Assembly (NCBI GenBank): GCA_002298145.1
Contig: DBMP01000014.1
Span: 1-47,270, forward strand
From: Spartobacteria bacterium UBA695
GTDB taxonomy: Bacteria > Verrucomicrobiota > Verrucomicrobiia > Chthoniobacterales > Chthoniobacteraceae
Length of the DNA stretch: 47,270 bases
Reading direction: 5' to 3'
Position 1 is the stretch's first letter. Every line of letters starts with the position of its first letter. Both the position numbers and the translations under genes were made by a program. Positions 7,762 to 17,222 of this stretch are shown piece after piece. A model generated the notes under the pieces. That model ran no database searches and had not been told where the DNA came from. It worked only from the letters and a program-made list of their open reading frames with translations.

Positions 7762-8553
7762 ATGCGCCGTGATTTTCTGGAAAAAACGCTGCGCAACCTC
7801 GGCGATGCCCTGGATGAGGCGGGGCGAGCGGAGAGCTCGGGGCCGTTACGACGGCTCGATCCGCGCGTGAAGCTGGCCGGTTTTTTCGGGCTGATCCTGG
7901 CTGCGGCCAGTTCGCGCCATTTGCCGGTAACGCTTGGGCTCTGGGGCCTCGGGGCGACGCTGGCGGCGGTCTCGGGCCCCGGCGCGTGGCGGGCGATTCT
8001 GCGGCTCTGGGCGGGCGTGGGCCTGCTGACAGGGGCGGTGGCCCTCCCTGCGCTTTTCCTGACGCCCGGGCCCGCGCTCGACTGGGGCGTGACGCAGACC
8101 GGCTTGCAAAGCGCCCTCACGCTGCTCGTGCGTGTGGAGACGACGGCCACGTTCGCCTCGCTCATCGCGCTGACTACCCCGTGGCCCGCGCTCCTCAAGG
8201 CACTGCGGCACTTTCACGTTCCGGCGCTGGCGGTGGTGATCTTCGCCATGGCGACGCGGTTTATTTTCGTGTTGCTCGGCATCGCGCGGGACGCCTTCGA
8301 AGCCCGGCGCGCCCGGCACGTGGGCCACCTTCCCGGGAAGCTCCGGCGGCAGATGGCGGCCTCGGGGGCGGCGATGTTACTGGGTAAGAGCATCCAGCTC
8401 AGCGGCGAGGTCTACGACGCCATGCGGGCGCGCGGCTTCCGGGGCGAGGCGGTAACGCTCGACGAATTCCGCTGTTCCCGCGCCGACTGGGCCGCCGCTG
8501 GGCTCTTTCTAGCGCTCACCGGAGCGGCCTTGGAATGGGGGTGCTGGCGATGA
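7762..8553 (+). CDS. cbiQ: CbiQ-type ECF transporter T component
   Basis: Transmembrane coupling component of the cobalt/nickel ECF transporter, 263 residues. It has several hydrophobic segments and, in the C-terminal half, the two short Ala-Arg-Gly type motifs that dock on the ATPase (EARRAR and MRARGF). The segment LDPRVKLAGFFGLIL near residue 35 is typical of CbiQ. It follows cbiM after one base, and its TGA overlaps the cbiO ATG, so the three subunits are translated together. Confidence 0.92.
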   Translation: MRRDFLEKTLRNLGDALDEAGRAESSGPLRRLDPRVKLAGFFGLILAAASSRHLPVTLGLWGLGATLAAVSGPGAWRAILRLWAGVGLLTGAVALPALFLTPGPALDWGVTQTGLQSALTLLVRVETTATFASLIALTTPWPALLKALRHFHVPALAVVIFAMATRFIFVLLGIARDAFEARRARHVGHLPGKLRRQMAASGAAMLLGKSIQLSGEVYDAMRARGFRGEAVTLDEFRCSRADWAAAGLFLALTGAALEWGCWR

Positions 8554-9338
8554 CGCCTGTTTTCGAACTCGAAGGGGTCGGCTTCCGCTACCCGAACGCC
8601 CCGGCGCTCGACGGCGTGAGCTTTTCCATCGCGCCAGGTCAATGCGTGGCGCTCCTGGGCGCGAACGGCTCGGGCAAATCGACGCTGCTGCGGCTGCTCG
8701 CGGGGCTGGCCTTCGCGCAGGCGGGCCACGTGCGCTTCCAGGGCGGCGAGCTGACCGAGGCGGCGCTGGCGGATGACGCCGGGGGCCTGGAATTCCGGCG
8801 GCGGGTGGGCGTGGTGTTCCAGAACCCGGACGCGCAGCTTTTTAACGCCACGGTGTTTGACGAAGTGGCATTCGGCCCGCTGCAAATGGGCTGGAGCCGC
8901 GAGCAAGTGCTCGAACGCACCGGCGAGGCGCTGCGGGCGCTCGATATCGAAGCCCTGCGCGAGCGCCCGCCCTACCGGCTCTCCGGCGGCGAGAAAAAGC
9001 GGGTCGCGCTGGCCTCGGTGCTGGTGCTCGACCCGGAGGTGCTGATCCTCGACGAACCGACCGCTGCGCTCGACCCGCAGAGCCAGGCCCGGGTGATTGA
9101 TTTTCTCTTCGAGCGCCTCGGCGAACGCACCGTCATTATCGCCACGCACAGCCTGGAGGTGGCCCGGGAAATCGCCGACACCTGCGCGGTGCTTTCGGGC
9201 GGGCAGCTGGCCGCGCACGGCCCGGCAGAGGGCATTCTTTCCGACGAAGCGCTGCTGCGAAGCACCCATCTTTTGCACGTCCACCGCCACCGGCACGGAC
9301 CGGGGAGCGCCCACTCGCACCCGCACCAGCATTCCTGA
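8550..9338 (+). CDS. cbiO: CbiO-type ECF transporter ATPase with His-rich tail
   Basis: ABC ATPase of 262 residues for the cobalt/nickel ECF transporter. Walker A GANGSGKS (37-44), Q-loop VVFQNPDAQLF, signature LSGGE (144-148), Walker B VLILDE with Glu169, and switch His200 are all in place. The last 23 residues hold nine histidines (240, 243, 245, 247, 249, 255, 257, 259, 261), a likely metal-binding tail not needed for ATPase activity. The start at 8550 overlaps the cbiQ stop (ATGA); an in-frame upstream codon at 8535 is less likely. All catalytic residues are intact. Confidence 0.93.
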   Translation: MTPVFELEGVGFRYPNAPALDGVSFSIAPGQCVALLGANGSGKSTLLRLLAGLAFAQAGHVRFQGGELTEAALADDAGGLEFRRRVGVVFQNPDAQLFNATVFDEVAFGPLQMGWSREQVLERTGEALRALDIEALRERPPYRLSGGEKKRVALASVLVLDPEVLILDEPTAALDPQSQARVIDFLFERLGERTVIIATHSLEVAREIADTCAVLSGGQLAAHGPAEGILSDEALLRSTHLLHVHRHRHGPGSAHSHPHQHS

Positions 9339-9351
9339 TTTTTTTCCAAAC

Positions 9352-10809
9352 ATGAAACGCATCCCCCTCCTCGCGGTCCTGCTGGCCCTCTCCATTGGCG
9401 CTCCCTTGGCACACGCGGCCCCGACGCCGCTGCCCGAGGCCACCGCCGCGCATCTTCCCCGCTGGCGAGGCTTTAACCTGACGGAGAAATTCATCCAGGG
9501 GCAGAACAACCGCCCCTTCGCCGAGGAGGACTTCCAGATCATCTCCGAGCTGGGCTTCAACTTCGCCCGGCTGCCAATGGATTACCGGCTCTGGATCAAA
9601 GACAAGGACTGGAAGCAGATCGACGAGGCGGCCTTTGCCGATATCGACCAGGCCATTGCCTACGGCGAAAAATACGGCGTCCACATCTGCCTCAACTTCC
9701 ACCGGGCCCCGGGCTACACTGTGGCCAAGCCGTCGGAGCCGCGCAATCTCTGGACCGACCCGGAGGCGCAGGCAGTTTGCGCGCAGCATTGGGCTTACTT
9801 CGCCCGGCGCTACAAAGGCATCCCCAGCCGCCGCCTGAGCTTCGATTTAATGAACGAGCCGGGGCAAATTCCCCCCGAAACCTACCGGGCCGTGGTGCAA
9901 AAGCTCGCGGAGGCCATCCACCGCGAGGACCCGCAGCGGCTCGTCATCGCCGACGGCCTGCGCTGGGGCCGGGACCCGGTTCCCGAGCTGGCGGATCTCG
10001 GCGTGGCCCAAGCGACGCGCGGGTATGAGCCGATGGCCATCAGCCACTACCGTGCAAACTGGATGCAGGGCAACCCGGACGGCGCGCCGCCCCTCTGGCC
10101 CATGCCGAAGGCCTCCTCGGTAGTCAAGCAGGGCTACCCGCCGAAGGAGCCGCCGCGGGATCTCATTATCGAAGGCCCCTTTCCCGCCGCTACGGCGCTG
10201 CGGGTTGACGTCACCAGGGTCCAGCCGCCATGCGAACTCGTCCTCGAAGCCGACGGGAAGCCGCTTCTTACCAAGGCGTGGACGGCCAAGCTGGAAAAGC
10301 CGGAGACGCTCGAAGCAGAAATCCCGGCGGGCACGCAAAGCCTCAAGGTCCACGCCAACACCGGCTGGGCCCTGGCCAGCGTCATCGGGCTGCGGCCCGA
10401 CACCGGTAGTACTGAATACCGGATCGGGCTGGGAGAGGACTGGAAAACCCATACGGTGCCGGTCCGGTTCGACCCGGCCGATCCCGCGCAACCTTTCAAA
10501 GCCGCCGCTTCCTTCGACCGCGCCTGGCTGCAAACGGAGGGCGTCGCCCCCTGGAAAGCGCTCGAAGCGCGGGGCGTGGGGGTGTTCGTGGGCGAGTTCG
10601 GCGTCTATAACAAGACACCCCACCCGGTAGCTCTGGCTCTTATGGAGGATTACCTCAGCATCTGGCGCGACGCCGGTTGGGGCTGGGCGCTCTGGAACCT
10701 CTACGGAACCTTCGGCATCCTCGACAGCCAACGCGCCGACGTGCGCTACGAACCCTACAAGGGCCATAAGCTCGACCGCAAAATGCTGGAGCTTCTGCAG
10801 AAGTATTAG
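9352..10809 (+). CDS. Secreted GH5-family glycoside hydrolase
   Basis: Exported enzyme of 485 residues with a signal peptide (MKRIPLLAVLLALSIGAPLAHAA). The fold is a GH5-type (beta/alpha)8 barrel: WRGFNLTEKF at the start, GFNFARLPMDYRLW, then the acid/base Glu169 in DLMNEPG and the nucleophile Glu415 in FVGEFGVYN, followed by WGWALWNLYG. Between the two glutamates, residues about 270-390 form an inserted, beta-rich region unlike the barrel. The substrate is unknown; endo-glucanase or mannanase activity are the common options. It starts 13 bases after cbiO, so it may be co-transcribed, although it has no functional link to metal uptake. Confidence 0.88.
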   Translation: MKRIPLLAVLLALSIGAPLAHAAPTPLPEATAAHLPRWRGFNLTEKFIQGQNNRPFAEEDFQIISELGFNFARLPMDYRLWIKDKDWKQIDEAAFADIDQAIAYGEKYGVHICLNFHRAPGYTVAKPSEPRNLWTDPEAQAVCAQHWAYFARRYKGIPSRRLSFDLMNEPGQIPPETYRAVVQKLAEAIHREDPQRLVIADGLRWGRDPVPELADLGVAQATRGYEPMAISHYRANWMQGNPDGAPPLWPMPKASSVVKQGYPPKEPPRDLIIEGPFPAATALRVDVTRVQPPCELVLEADGKPLLTKAWTAKLEKPETLEAEIPAGTQSLKVHANTGWALASVIGLRPDTGSTEYRIGLGEDWKTHTVPVRFDPADPAQPFKAAASFDRAWLQTEGVAPWKALEARGVGVFVGEFGVYNKTPHPVALALMEDYLSIWRDAGWGWALWNLYGTFGILDSQRADVRYEPYKGHKLDRKMLELLQKY

Positions 10810-10818
10810 TACCTGGTA

Positions 10819-11844
10819 TTACGACATACGCTCCAGCATCTCCAGGCTCACGACGTAGCGCAGTGGGCGGCCGCTCGTCCAGGCGTCGAATTCCTCCAGG
10901 CAGTAGTCGGCCATGCGCACCGTCTCGTCATTGGCGGAACCAGCGATGTGAGTGGTCAGGTGGACGTTGGGCAGCGTGAAGAAGGGCGAATCCTCCACGG
11001 GCGGCTCGGGCCAGGCGACGTCGAGCAGCGCCGTGAGGTCGGGCCGGGCCCGAAGCACTTCGATGAGCCCCGGTTCGTCCACCGTGGCGCCGCGCCCGGT
11101 GTTGATGAACGTGGCCGAGGGACGCATTTTGGCAAAAAGGCCGCCGTGGAGCATTTTGCGGGTCTCGGGGGTGTTGGCGAGGTGATTACTGACAACGAAC
11201 CCCTGCTCGAACGCCTCTTCGAGGGAAACTTTGGTGACGCCGAGCTCCGCCGCGCGAGCTTCGCCGAGGAAGGGGTCGAACACGACGATGCGCAGGTGGT
11301 AGGGCTTGAGATACTCAATCACCCTGCGTCCGATGGCCCCCGCTCCGAGCAGCGCCACGGTCCCGCCGTAGTTGCCGGGCCCCTGAAAGCCCCCGGCCTC
11401 CATGTAGGAAGGGCTGGTGTACTCCCGCGCGTTGCGGAAGTAGCCCTTCATGGCCAGGACGACCTGCGCTGAGGTGAACTCGGCGACGGGAATGGCATTG
11501 GCCTGCCAGGCGCTGACGACGGTGATGCCCCGCTCCAGGAATGGCCGGGCGAACTTCTTCACGGTGCCCGCCGCGTAGAATACCGCCTTGAGCGAGGGCA
11601 ACAGGTCGAGCTGCTCCGACTGCAACGCGGGCATGAGCCAGGAGGTAAAGATCGCCTCCAGGTCCCGCAGATGCGGGGCGTGCTCGTGGAAGTTCTCCAG
11701 GTCGATGACGTGGGGGTAGAGGTCGGTGCGCTCGGCGATCTGGGCGCGGCGGCCCCGGGCGTATACCTCGTCGATGATCTTATTCCTGCCGAAGAAGGCC
11801 GTCTTGATTTTCTTGGGATGTGGGGCGTTTTCCATGGGAAGCAT
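10819..11844 (-). CDS. D-isomer-specific 2-hydroxyacid dehydrogenase family protein
   Basis: NAD(P)-dependent dehydrogenase of 341 residues in the phosphoglycerate/glyoxylate dehydrogenase superfamily. The Rossmann motif is LLGAGAIGRRV with the cofactor-selecting Asp190 (VVFDP), which favours NAD. Catalytic Arg251 (NTGRGATVDE), Glu280 (WPEPP) and His299 (TTHIAGS) are present. The substrate is not evident; it is not a clear SerA because it has no ACT domain. A start at Met4 (11835) is equally plausible. It lies three bases after the GH3 gene and is probably in one operon with it, which hints at sugar-acid metabolism. Confidence 0.85.
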   Translation of the reverse strand: MLPMENAPHPKKIKTAFFGRNKIIDEVYARGRRAQIAERTDLYPHVIDLENFHEHAPHLRDLEAIFTSWLMPALQSEQLDLLPSLKAVFYAAGTVKKFARPFLERGITVVSAWQANAIPVAEFTSAQVVLAMKGYFRNAREYTSPSYMEAGGFQGPGNYGGTVALLGAGAIGRRVIEYLKPYHLRIVVFDPFLGEARAAELGVTKVSLEEAFEQGFVVSNHLANTPETRKMLHGGLFAKMRPSATFINTGRGATVDEPGLIEVLRARPDLTALLDVAWPEPPVEDSPFFTLPNVHLTTHIAGSANDETVRMADYCLEEFDAWTSGRPLRYVVSLEMLERMS

Positions 11845-11847
11845 CGC

Positions 11848-14025
11848 TCAATCGCGAGCCAGTTCGGTAGTGGCCGCCAGCAGGTCGGCCCGGCGGGAGG
11901 AGCCGCCGACAAGAATTTCAAACCGGCCCGGCTCGACGACGCGCTCTCCGGCGGCGTTGACGAGGGAGAAGGCCTCGAAGGGCAGGGAGAACGGGACAGT
12001 CCCGGTTTCGCCCGGCGCGAGCGAGATCCGCCGAAAGGCTTTGAGCTGCCGATCGACCCACGTAACGGAGGTGACTTCGTCGGAAACGTAGACCTGCACG
12101 ATTTCGTCCCCGGCGCACTTGCCGGTGTTGGTGACGTCCACTTCAACTTCCACGGGCTGCCCCGGGCTCATCTTTGGGGTGAGCACGCGGAGGTTGGCGT
12201 AGCTGAAGGTGGTGTAGCCGAGGCCGAACCCGAAGGCGAAAAGGGGCTCCTGGGTGAGGTCGGCGTAGCGGTAGCCGTGCTGTCCGCGCACCTGGCTGTA
12301 GAAAACCGGCTGCTGGCCGACGTGGTAGGGGAAGGAGACGCAGAGCTTGCCGGACGGGTTGACCTTACCCCAGAGGATCTCGGCAACGGCGGTGCCGCCT
12401 TCCATGCCGGGGTTGAAGGCTTCCAGAATAGCGGCGGCGTTCTGGACGGAGCGGGGCAGGACGAGCGGTTTGCTGTTGATGAGAACGACGATGAGCGGCT
12501 TGCCGGTGGCGGCCAGGAGCTCCAGCAGTTCCAACTGCGCCCCCTGGAGCTCCAGGGTGGCGGTGGAAAGCGTTTCGCCGATGAAGGGGAGGCTGTCGCC
12601 CACGACCACGACGGCCAGATCGCTGCGGGCGGCGAGCTCCACGGCCTCGGCGATGGCGTCGGTCTCGGCGGTGACGCCGGAGCAGCCGGGGGCGTAGGCC
12701 ACTTCGCACCCCTCGGGCGCGGTGCGGCGCAGGCCGTCCAGGATGGTGACGGTGTTTTCGCGCGGCTGTTTGCCCGCTTCGGACGGGTACTGGGAGGCGC
12801 CCAGGGACCAGTCGCCGAGCTGGTCGAGGTCGTTGTCGGCGTTGGGGCCGATGACGGCGATTTTCCGGAGGGCTCCGCCGGGGGCGAGCGGCAGGAGGCC
12901 GTCGTTTTTCAGGAGCACGATGGAGCGGCGCGCGGCCTCCAGGCAGACGGCGCGGTGGGCCGGGCTGTTCTGGATCTCAGCAGCGAGGGCCAGGTCGGAG
13001 CGGCGCGGGTTTTCAAAGAGGCCCATCCGGAACTTCAAGCCCAGGACGCGGCGGCACGGTTCGTCAATCTCGGCTTCGGTAAGGAGCCCTTCGCGAACGG
13101 CTTCGAGCGCCCCTTCGAAGAACTCTGGGGTGGTCATGATGAGGTCGTTGCCGCTCTTGACGGCCACGGCGGCGGCTTCCTTGTAGGTGGCGCAGACGCG
13201 CTGCTCGGTGACGAGGCGGCCGACGTTGTTCCAGTCGGTGACGAGGATGCCGGGGAAGCCCCACTCCTCCTTGAGCACGGTGCGCAGCAGCCAGCGGTTG
13301 CAGGTGGAGGGGACGCCTTCCATGGACTGGTAGCCGGTCATGAAGGTCTGGCAGCCCTCGCGCGCGGCTTTTTCAAAGGGCGGCAGGAAGTAGGAGCGCA
13401 GTTTGCGGGGGGAGATATCGGCCTCGGAGGCATCGCGGCCCCCCTGGGTCTCGGAATACCCGGCGTAGTGCTTGGCGGTGGCGAGGATGCCCTGGGGATC
13501 GTCCAGGCCGCTGCCCTGGTAGCCCCGGATCATGGCCGTGGCCAGCTCGCCGATAAGGAAGGGGTCCTCGCCGAAGGTCTCGCCCACGCGGCCCCAGCGC
13601 AGATCGCGCGTGAGGCAGAGCACGGGGGAGAAGGTCCAGTGGATGCCGGTGGGAACGACTTCGAGGGCGGTGGCGCGGGCGACTTTTTCCAGCAGCTCCG
13701 GGTCCCAGGAGCAGGCCAGGGCCATCTGGGTGGGGAAAATGGTGCTCCCCGGCCAGAAGGAGTGGCCGTGGATGCAGTCCTCGGCGATGAGGATCGGGAT
13801 GCCGAGGCGGGTGGCGAGGGCCAGGTCGATAACTTCGTCGGATTCCGGCGGGCGGATGTGGAGCATGGAGCCGGGCTCTTTGCCCTCGGCGGTTTGCCGG
13901 TCCTGGCCGTTGAGCATGAGCAGCTGACCGACTTTTTCCTCCAGCGTCATGCGCGAAAGGAGGTCGTCGAGGCGTTCCTCGACCGAGAGGCCGGGATTCC
14001 GATAGGGAAGCAAAGTTTCAGACAT
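11848..14025 (-). CDS. GH3-family beta-glucosidase-like hydrolase
   Basis: Glycoside hydrolase family 3 enzyme of 725 residues with the usual order: (beta/alpha)8 domain, an alpha/beta sandwich, and a C-terminal fibronectin III-like domain (about 620-725). The nucleophile is Asp264 in ILVTDWNNV, preceded by KHYAGYSETQGGRD, typical of beta-glucosidases and xylosidases. The start at 14025 (MSETLLPYRNP) is chosen because the family begins here; no signal peptide is seen, so the enzyme appears cytoplasmic. It is first in a probable two-gene operon with the 2-hydroxyacid dehydrogenase. The exact sugar is unknown. Confidence 0.92.
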   Translation of the reverse strand: MSETLLPYRNPGLSVEERLDDLLSRMTLEEKVGQLLMLNGQDRQTAEGKEPGSMLHIRPPESDEVIDLALATRLGIPILIAEDCIHGHSFWPGSTIFPTQMALACSWDPELLEKVARATALEVVPTGIHWTFSPVLCLTRDLRWGRVGETFGEDPFLIGELATAMIRGYQGSGLDDPQGILATAKHYAGYSETQGGRDASEADISPRKLRSYFLPPFEKAAREGCQTFMTGYQSMEGVPSTCNRWLLRTVLKEEWGFPGILVTDWNNVGRLVTEQRVCATYKEAAAVAVKSGNDLIMTTPEFFEGALEAVREGLLTEAEIDEPCRRVLGLKFRMGLFENPRRSDLALAAEIQNSPAHRAVCLEAARRSIVLLKNDGLLPLAPGGALRKIAVIGPNADNDLDQLGDWSLGASQYPSEAGKQPRENTVTILDGLRRTAPEGCEVAYAPGCSGVTAETDAIAEAVELAARSDLAVVVVGDSLPFIGETLSTATLELQGAQLELLELLAATGKPLIVVLINSKPLVLPRSVQNAAAILEAFNPGMEGGTAVAEILWGKVNPSGKLCVSFPYHVGQQPVFYSQVRGQHGYRYADLTQEPLFAFGFGLGYTTFSYANLRVLTPKMSPGQPVEVEVDVTNTGKCAGDEIVQVYVSDEVTSVTWVDRQLKAFRRISLAPGETGTVPFSLPFEAFSLVNAAGERVVEPGRFEILVGGSSRRADLLAATTELARD

Positions 14026-14164
14026 TGGGAGTGATGGGGATGAAAGCCCTCTATCGTGCCCTACACGTGCGGGGTGGAACAAGTTCGCGGTTGCAAAAAA
14101 GATTCCGGCTTTGACCCCGGCCTGCCCTTCTCCTACAAACGAAAGGGTTACGCACTCGCTCCCG

Positions 14165-15670
14165 ATGAAACGGTTTATTCTCTTTGTCCTTCTCGTGGTC
14201 CTGGGCCTTCTGGCTCTTTCCCGGTGGAATCAGCGTCGCCAAACCCCGGTTTCCTTCACCCCGGCCAAGACCGAAGCGCTCAATCTGGGGGATCTCCCCT
14301 CGCTGGCGGCCATTGATGAGGAAACGACCCGGCTCATCCAGGCGGTGGTCCCCTCGGTGGTGAGCATTACGACCTCCCGCAAGGTGAAGGATCCGATCAT
14401 CGACCCTTTTGAATACTTTTTCGGCCGTCGCGGCCAGCGCAGTGAAAAGGCCCCAAGCTCGCTCGGCAGCGGCGTGATCGTCTCCAAAGAGGGGCACATC
14501 CTGACCAACTACCACGTGGTGGCCGATGTGGACGAGGTCTTGGTGCAGCTCTCCGATGGCCGCGCCCCCTACCCGGCCCGGATCATCGGCGGCGATGAAA
14601 AGAGCGACATCGCGGTGATCCAGATCGACGCCAAGGGGCTGCGGGCCCTGCCGCTGGGCGATTCCGACCAGGTCAAGGTGGGCCAGCTCGTTTTCGCCAT
14701 CGGCAACCCGTTCGGCCTCCAGGAGACGGTGACCAAGGGGATCATCAGCGCTACGGGGCGCGTGACCGATGAGTTCGGCGAATATTTCCAGACGGAAGCG
14801 GTCATCAATCCCGGCAACTCCGGCGGCCCGCTCATCAACCGCAAGGGGGAGATCATCGGCATCAACACGGCCATCGGCAACTACTCCGGCACCGGCACCT
14901 GGCAGGGGGTCGGCTTCGCCATTCCCTCCAACAACGTCCGGCGGGCGCTGGAGGGGATCCTGAAAAACGGGCGCGTGGCCCACGGCTACCTCGGCGTGGC
15001 GATCGTGCCGCTGACGCCTGAACTGGCGGCCCAGCTCGGCGTGAACGCCCCCAACGGCGCGGTGGTGCGCGACGTCACCCCCGGCTCCCCGGCCCAGAAG
15101 GCGGGCCTGGCGGTGGACGACGTGCTCATCGCCTTTAACGGCAAGCCGATCAAGGACAGCCGCGATCTAGTGCGCCAGGTGGCCAACTCGACGGTCGGCT
15201 CAAAGGTGGAGCTAAAGCTGCTCCGGGACGGCAAGGAGATGACGCTCCCCCTGACGCTGGAGGAGCCGCCGCCCGGGATGAAGCTCGGGCCGACCCAGCC
15301 GCAAGCGCCCCAGCAGCCGCAGCAAACGCCTCAGATGCCCCAGCTTCAGCCGCAGCAGAAGCCCACGCCCGCCCCCGGCTCCGGTTCCGGCCCGCTTTCC
15401 GGCCTCACGGTCTCGGAGATCCCGGCAGGGGAGGTCGGGCGTTTCCCGGGGAATGTGCAAGGGGTTTACGTCATGGCGGTCGACCCCTCCGCCCCTTCGG
15501 CTGGGTCATTGCGGCCGGGCGATGTCATCGAGCAGATCAACAACCACCCCGTGCCCGACCCGACGGCCTTCCGGGCGCTGGCCTCGCGGCTCCCCGAGGG
15601 GCGGCCCGCGCTTTTCTCCATCGCCCGGGGCAAGGTGCGCTCGTTCGTGGTAGTCCAGGCCATCAGGTAA
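14165..15670 (+). CDS. degP: DegP/HtrA-type periplasmic serine protease
   Basis: Trypsin-like protease/chaperone of 501 residues acting on misfolded envelope proteins. A basic start and one hydrophobic helix (residues 2-18) give a signal anchor or signal peptide. The triad is His117 (NYHVV), Asp148 (SDIAVI) and Ser219 (GNSGGPL). Two PDZ domains follow: one at about 275-365 (GYLGVAIVPL) and a second, less regular one at about 420-500, joined by a Pro/Gln-rich linker (roughly 378-410). The start at 14165 places the signal segment at the N-terminus. It is divergent from the GH3 gene, with no obvious partners. Confidence 0.93.
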   Translation: MKRFILFVLLVVLGLLALSRWNQRRQTPVSFTPAKTEALNLGDLPSLAAIDEETTRLIQAVVPSVVSITTSRKVKDPIIDPFEYFFGRRGQRSEKAPSSLGSGVIVSKEGHILTNYHVVADVDEVLVQLSDGRAPYPARIIGGDEKSDIAVIQIDAKGLRALPLGDSDQVKVGQLVFAIGNPFGLQETVTKGIISATGRVTDEFGEYFQTEAVINPGNSGGPLINRKGEIIGINTAIGNYSGTGTWQGVGFAIPSNNVRRALEGILKNGRVAHGYLGVAIVPLTPELAAQLGVNAPNGAVVRDVTPGSPAQKAGLAVDDVLIAFNGKPIKDSRDLVRQVANSTVGSKVELKLLRDGKEMTLPLTLEEPPPGMKLGPTQPQAPQQPQQTPQMPQLQPQQKPTPAPGSGSGPLSGLTVSEIPAGEVGRFPGNVQGVYVMAVDPSAPSAGSLRPGDVIEQINNHPVPDPTAFRALASRLPEGRPALFSIARGKVRSFVVVQAIR

Positions 15671-15780
15671 AGTCCGAGGGGCATCCGCTTTTATAAAGGC
15701 TTCCCCGGTGGCCTGTTAGGGTTTTGCGGAGCGCCTCCCGTCTTGCCAAGGCAGGGAGGCCGCCGATAGCCTTTTTTTCC

Positions 15781-16515
15781 ATGACCCAAGATGTATGGAA
15801 TGGGCTGCGTCACTCGGCCCGTAGCCGCCTGATGCAGAGGAATTACCAGCGCGCGTCGCTTGCGCAGCGGCTCGGGACGACGGGTGTCGAGGCGGGCGAG
15901 CTGCTGGCGGCGGAAAGGGAAACACTTGCCTGCCAGTGGATCCCCGGCGTGGAGCTTTTTGCCCGGCGGGTCTACCTCCAGGAGCATCGGGGTTTCTTCA
16001 GCGAATTCGCTCGCCAGAACGAGGGCCGCCTGGCGGAGATCGGCCTCTGGCCCCAGCAATGGGCCACGGCCACGATGTGGGCGGGCAGCGCGAAGGGCTT
16101 TCACGTTCACCCCCCCTACCTGCCCGCGGAGGCCGCTTCCGCCGAAACCTGGTTGCGGCGGCTCTACGTGGAGGAGGCCCAGAACTATGCCCTGCGCCCC
16201 TACGGCCAGGAGCAGTGGGATGTGATGTTTTTCGTCCAGGGCAGCGCGGAGATGATCCTGGTGGATGAACGAGCCGGGCTGGAGCGGACCATCATGCGCT
16301 TCCGCATCGACGGCGACAACCACCGGGGCCCCAATAACGCCGCCGTGGTGATTCCGCCGGGGGTGGCCCACGCCATCCGGGCCGAGGGGGACGAAAACGT
16401 GGTCATGGTCTACGGCACCGCCACGACCTTCGAGCCGCAGTTCGAAGGCCGCATCGAGAGCGGTCTGGAAAAAGCCCCCCTTCCCCGGGAGTGGGAGGAG
16501 TACCTCTTCCCATAA
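15781..16515 (+). CDS. Cupin protein related to dTDP-sugar 3,5-epimerases
   Basis: Protein of 244 residues. The C-terminal half reads as a cupin barrel of the RmlC-like or WxcM type: an N-terminal portion with GSAKGFHVHPPY, the strand QWDVMFFVQGSAEMILVDER, and VVIPPGVAHAIRAEG containing a second histidine. True dTDP-4-dehydrorhamnose 3,5-epimerases have a His-Tyr pair for catalysis; whether it is conserved here cannot be settled without alignment. The first ~60 residues are helical and extra. It might act on a sugar nucleotide, but that is inference. The start at 15781 is preferred over the in-frame codon 57 bases upstream. It ends seven bases from the convergent LysE-like gene. Confidence 0.65.
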   Translation: MTQDVWNGLRHSARSRLMQRNYQRASLAQRLGTTGVEAGELLAAERETLACQWIPGVELFARRVYLQEHRGFFSEFARQNEGRLAEIGLWPQQWATATMWAGSAKGFHVHPPYLPAEAASAETWLRRLYVEEAQNYALRPYGQEQWDVMFFVQGSAEMILVDERAGLERTIMRFRIDGDNHRGPNNAAVVIPPGVAHAIRAEGDENVVMVYGTATTFEPQFEGRIESGLEKAPLPREWEEYLFP

Positions 16516-16522
16516 AGGCGCT

Positions 16523-17173
16523 TTATTGTCCCCGGAGGGCGATGGGCAGCGCCAGATCCCACAGCGCCGAGCCCAGGGCCACCACGCCGATGACCATCAG
16601 CGCGGTGCCAGAGGCCCGCGAGACCCACCGGGCGACGTTGTGCGGCAGCCGTTGACGGGCCACGGCCACGCCGCCGCAGAGGATCAGCCACCAAAGAAGC
16701 GAGCCGCTGAAGATCCCCACCACGACCACGATGGCATTGGCCCCCGTCACCGAGCCAAGGCTGGCGAACATGGCGGCAAAGAAAAACACGGTCATCGGGT
16801 TGGTAATGGTCAAAAGAAACGCCATCAACACCGTCCCGGAGAGGCCCCGGGCCCCGTGGGGTGCATGGGGGGAGCGGGACGCGCAGGAGGAATAGCCCAC
16901 GATGCCCCGCCAGCCCAGCCAGAGCATCAACAGGCCGCCGACCAGCTTGAGGGGGATATGCACGGCGGCGAGCAGGGCGGCGAAAGCGGAGAACCCGAGC
17001 GCCGCGATGGCCGCGTACATGGCATCCCCCAGGGCGGTCCCAAGGCCGCCTGCAAACCCGGCGCGGAAGCCCATTTTCAGGGTCCGGTTGATACAAAGCG
17101 TTCCGATGGGCCCCAGGGGGGCGGCAACCGCAAGGCCGAGTACCACGCATTTTCCAAGGAGGAGCAAATCCAC
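16523..17173 (-). CDS. LysE-family translocator
   Basis: Inner-membrane exporter of 216 residues with about six hydrophobic helices. The start is typical of the LysE/RhtB family (GLAVAAPLGPIGTLCINRTL), and the conserved motif TNPMTVFFFAAMF lies near the middle. Such proteins export amino acids or related small molecules. It lies 49 bases after acr3 on the same strand and may be the last gene of the arsenic operon; if so it could export an arsenic adduct or an amino acid, but this is only a guess. Confidence 0.85.
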   Translation of the reverse strand: MDLLLLGKCVVLGLAVAAPLGPIGTLCINRTLKMGFRAGFAGGLGTALGDAMYAAIAALGFSAFAALLAAVHIPLKLVGGLLMLWLGWRGIVGYSSCASRSPHAPHGARGLSGTVLMAFLLTITNPMTVFFFAAMFASLGSVTGANAIVVVVGIFSGSLLWWLILCGGVAVARQRLPHNVARWVSRASGTALMVIGVVALGSALWDLALPIALRGQ

Positions 17174-17222
17174 GGCCTTATCTTTGCACGAGCCGCCTCA
17201 CAAAGCCAGAAGGCCCGGGGAT

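Noticed and set aside
11671..14034. 787-codon frame antisense to the GH3 gene
   Set aside because: Typical shadow of a high-GC gene: Gly/Ala/Val/Glu-rich with no recognisable motif, and it lies fully opposite a well-supported GH3 enzyme.
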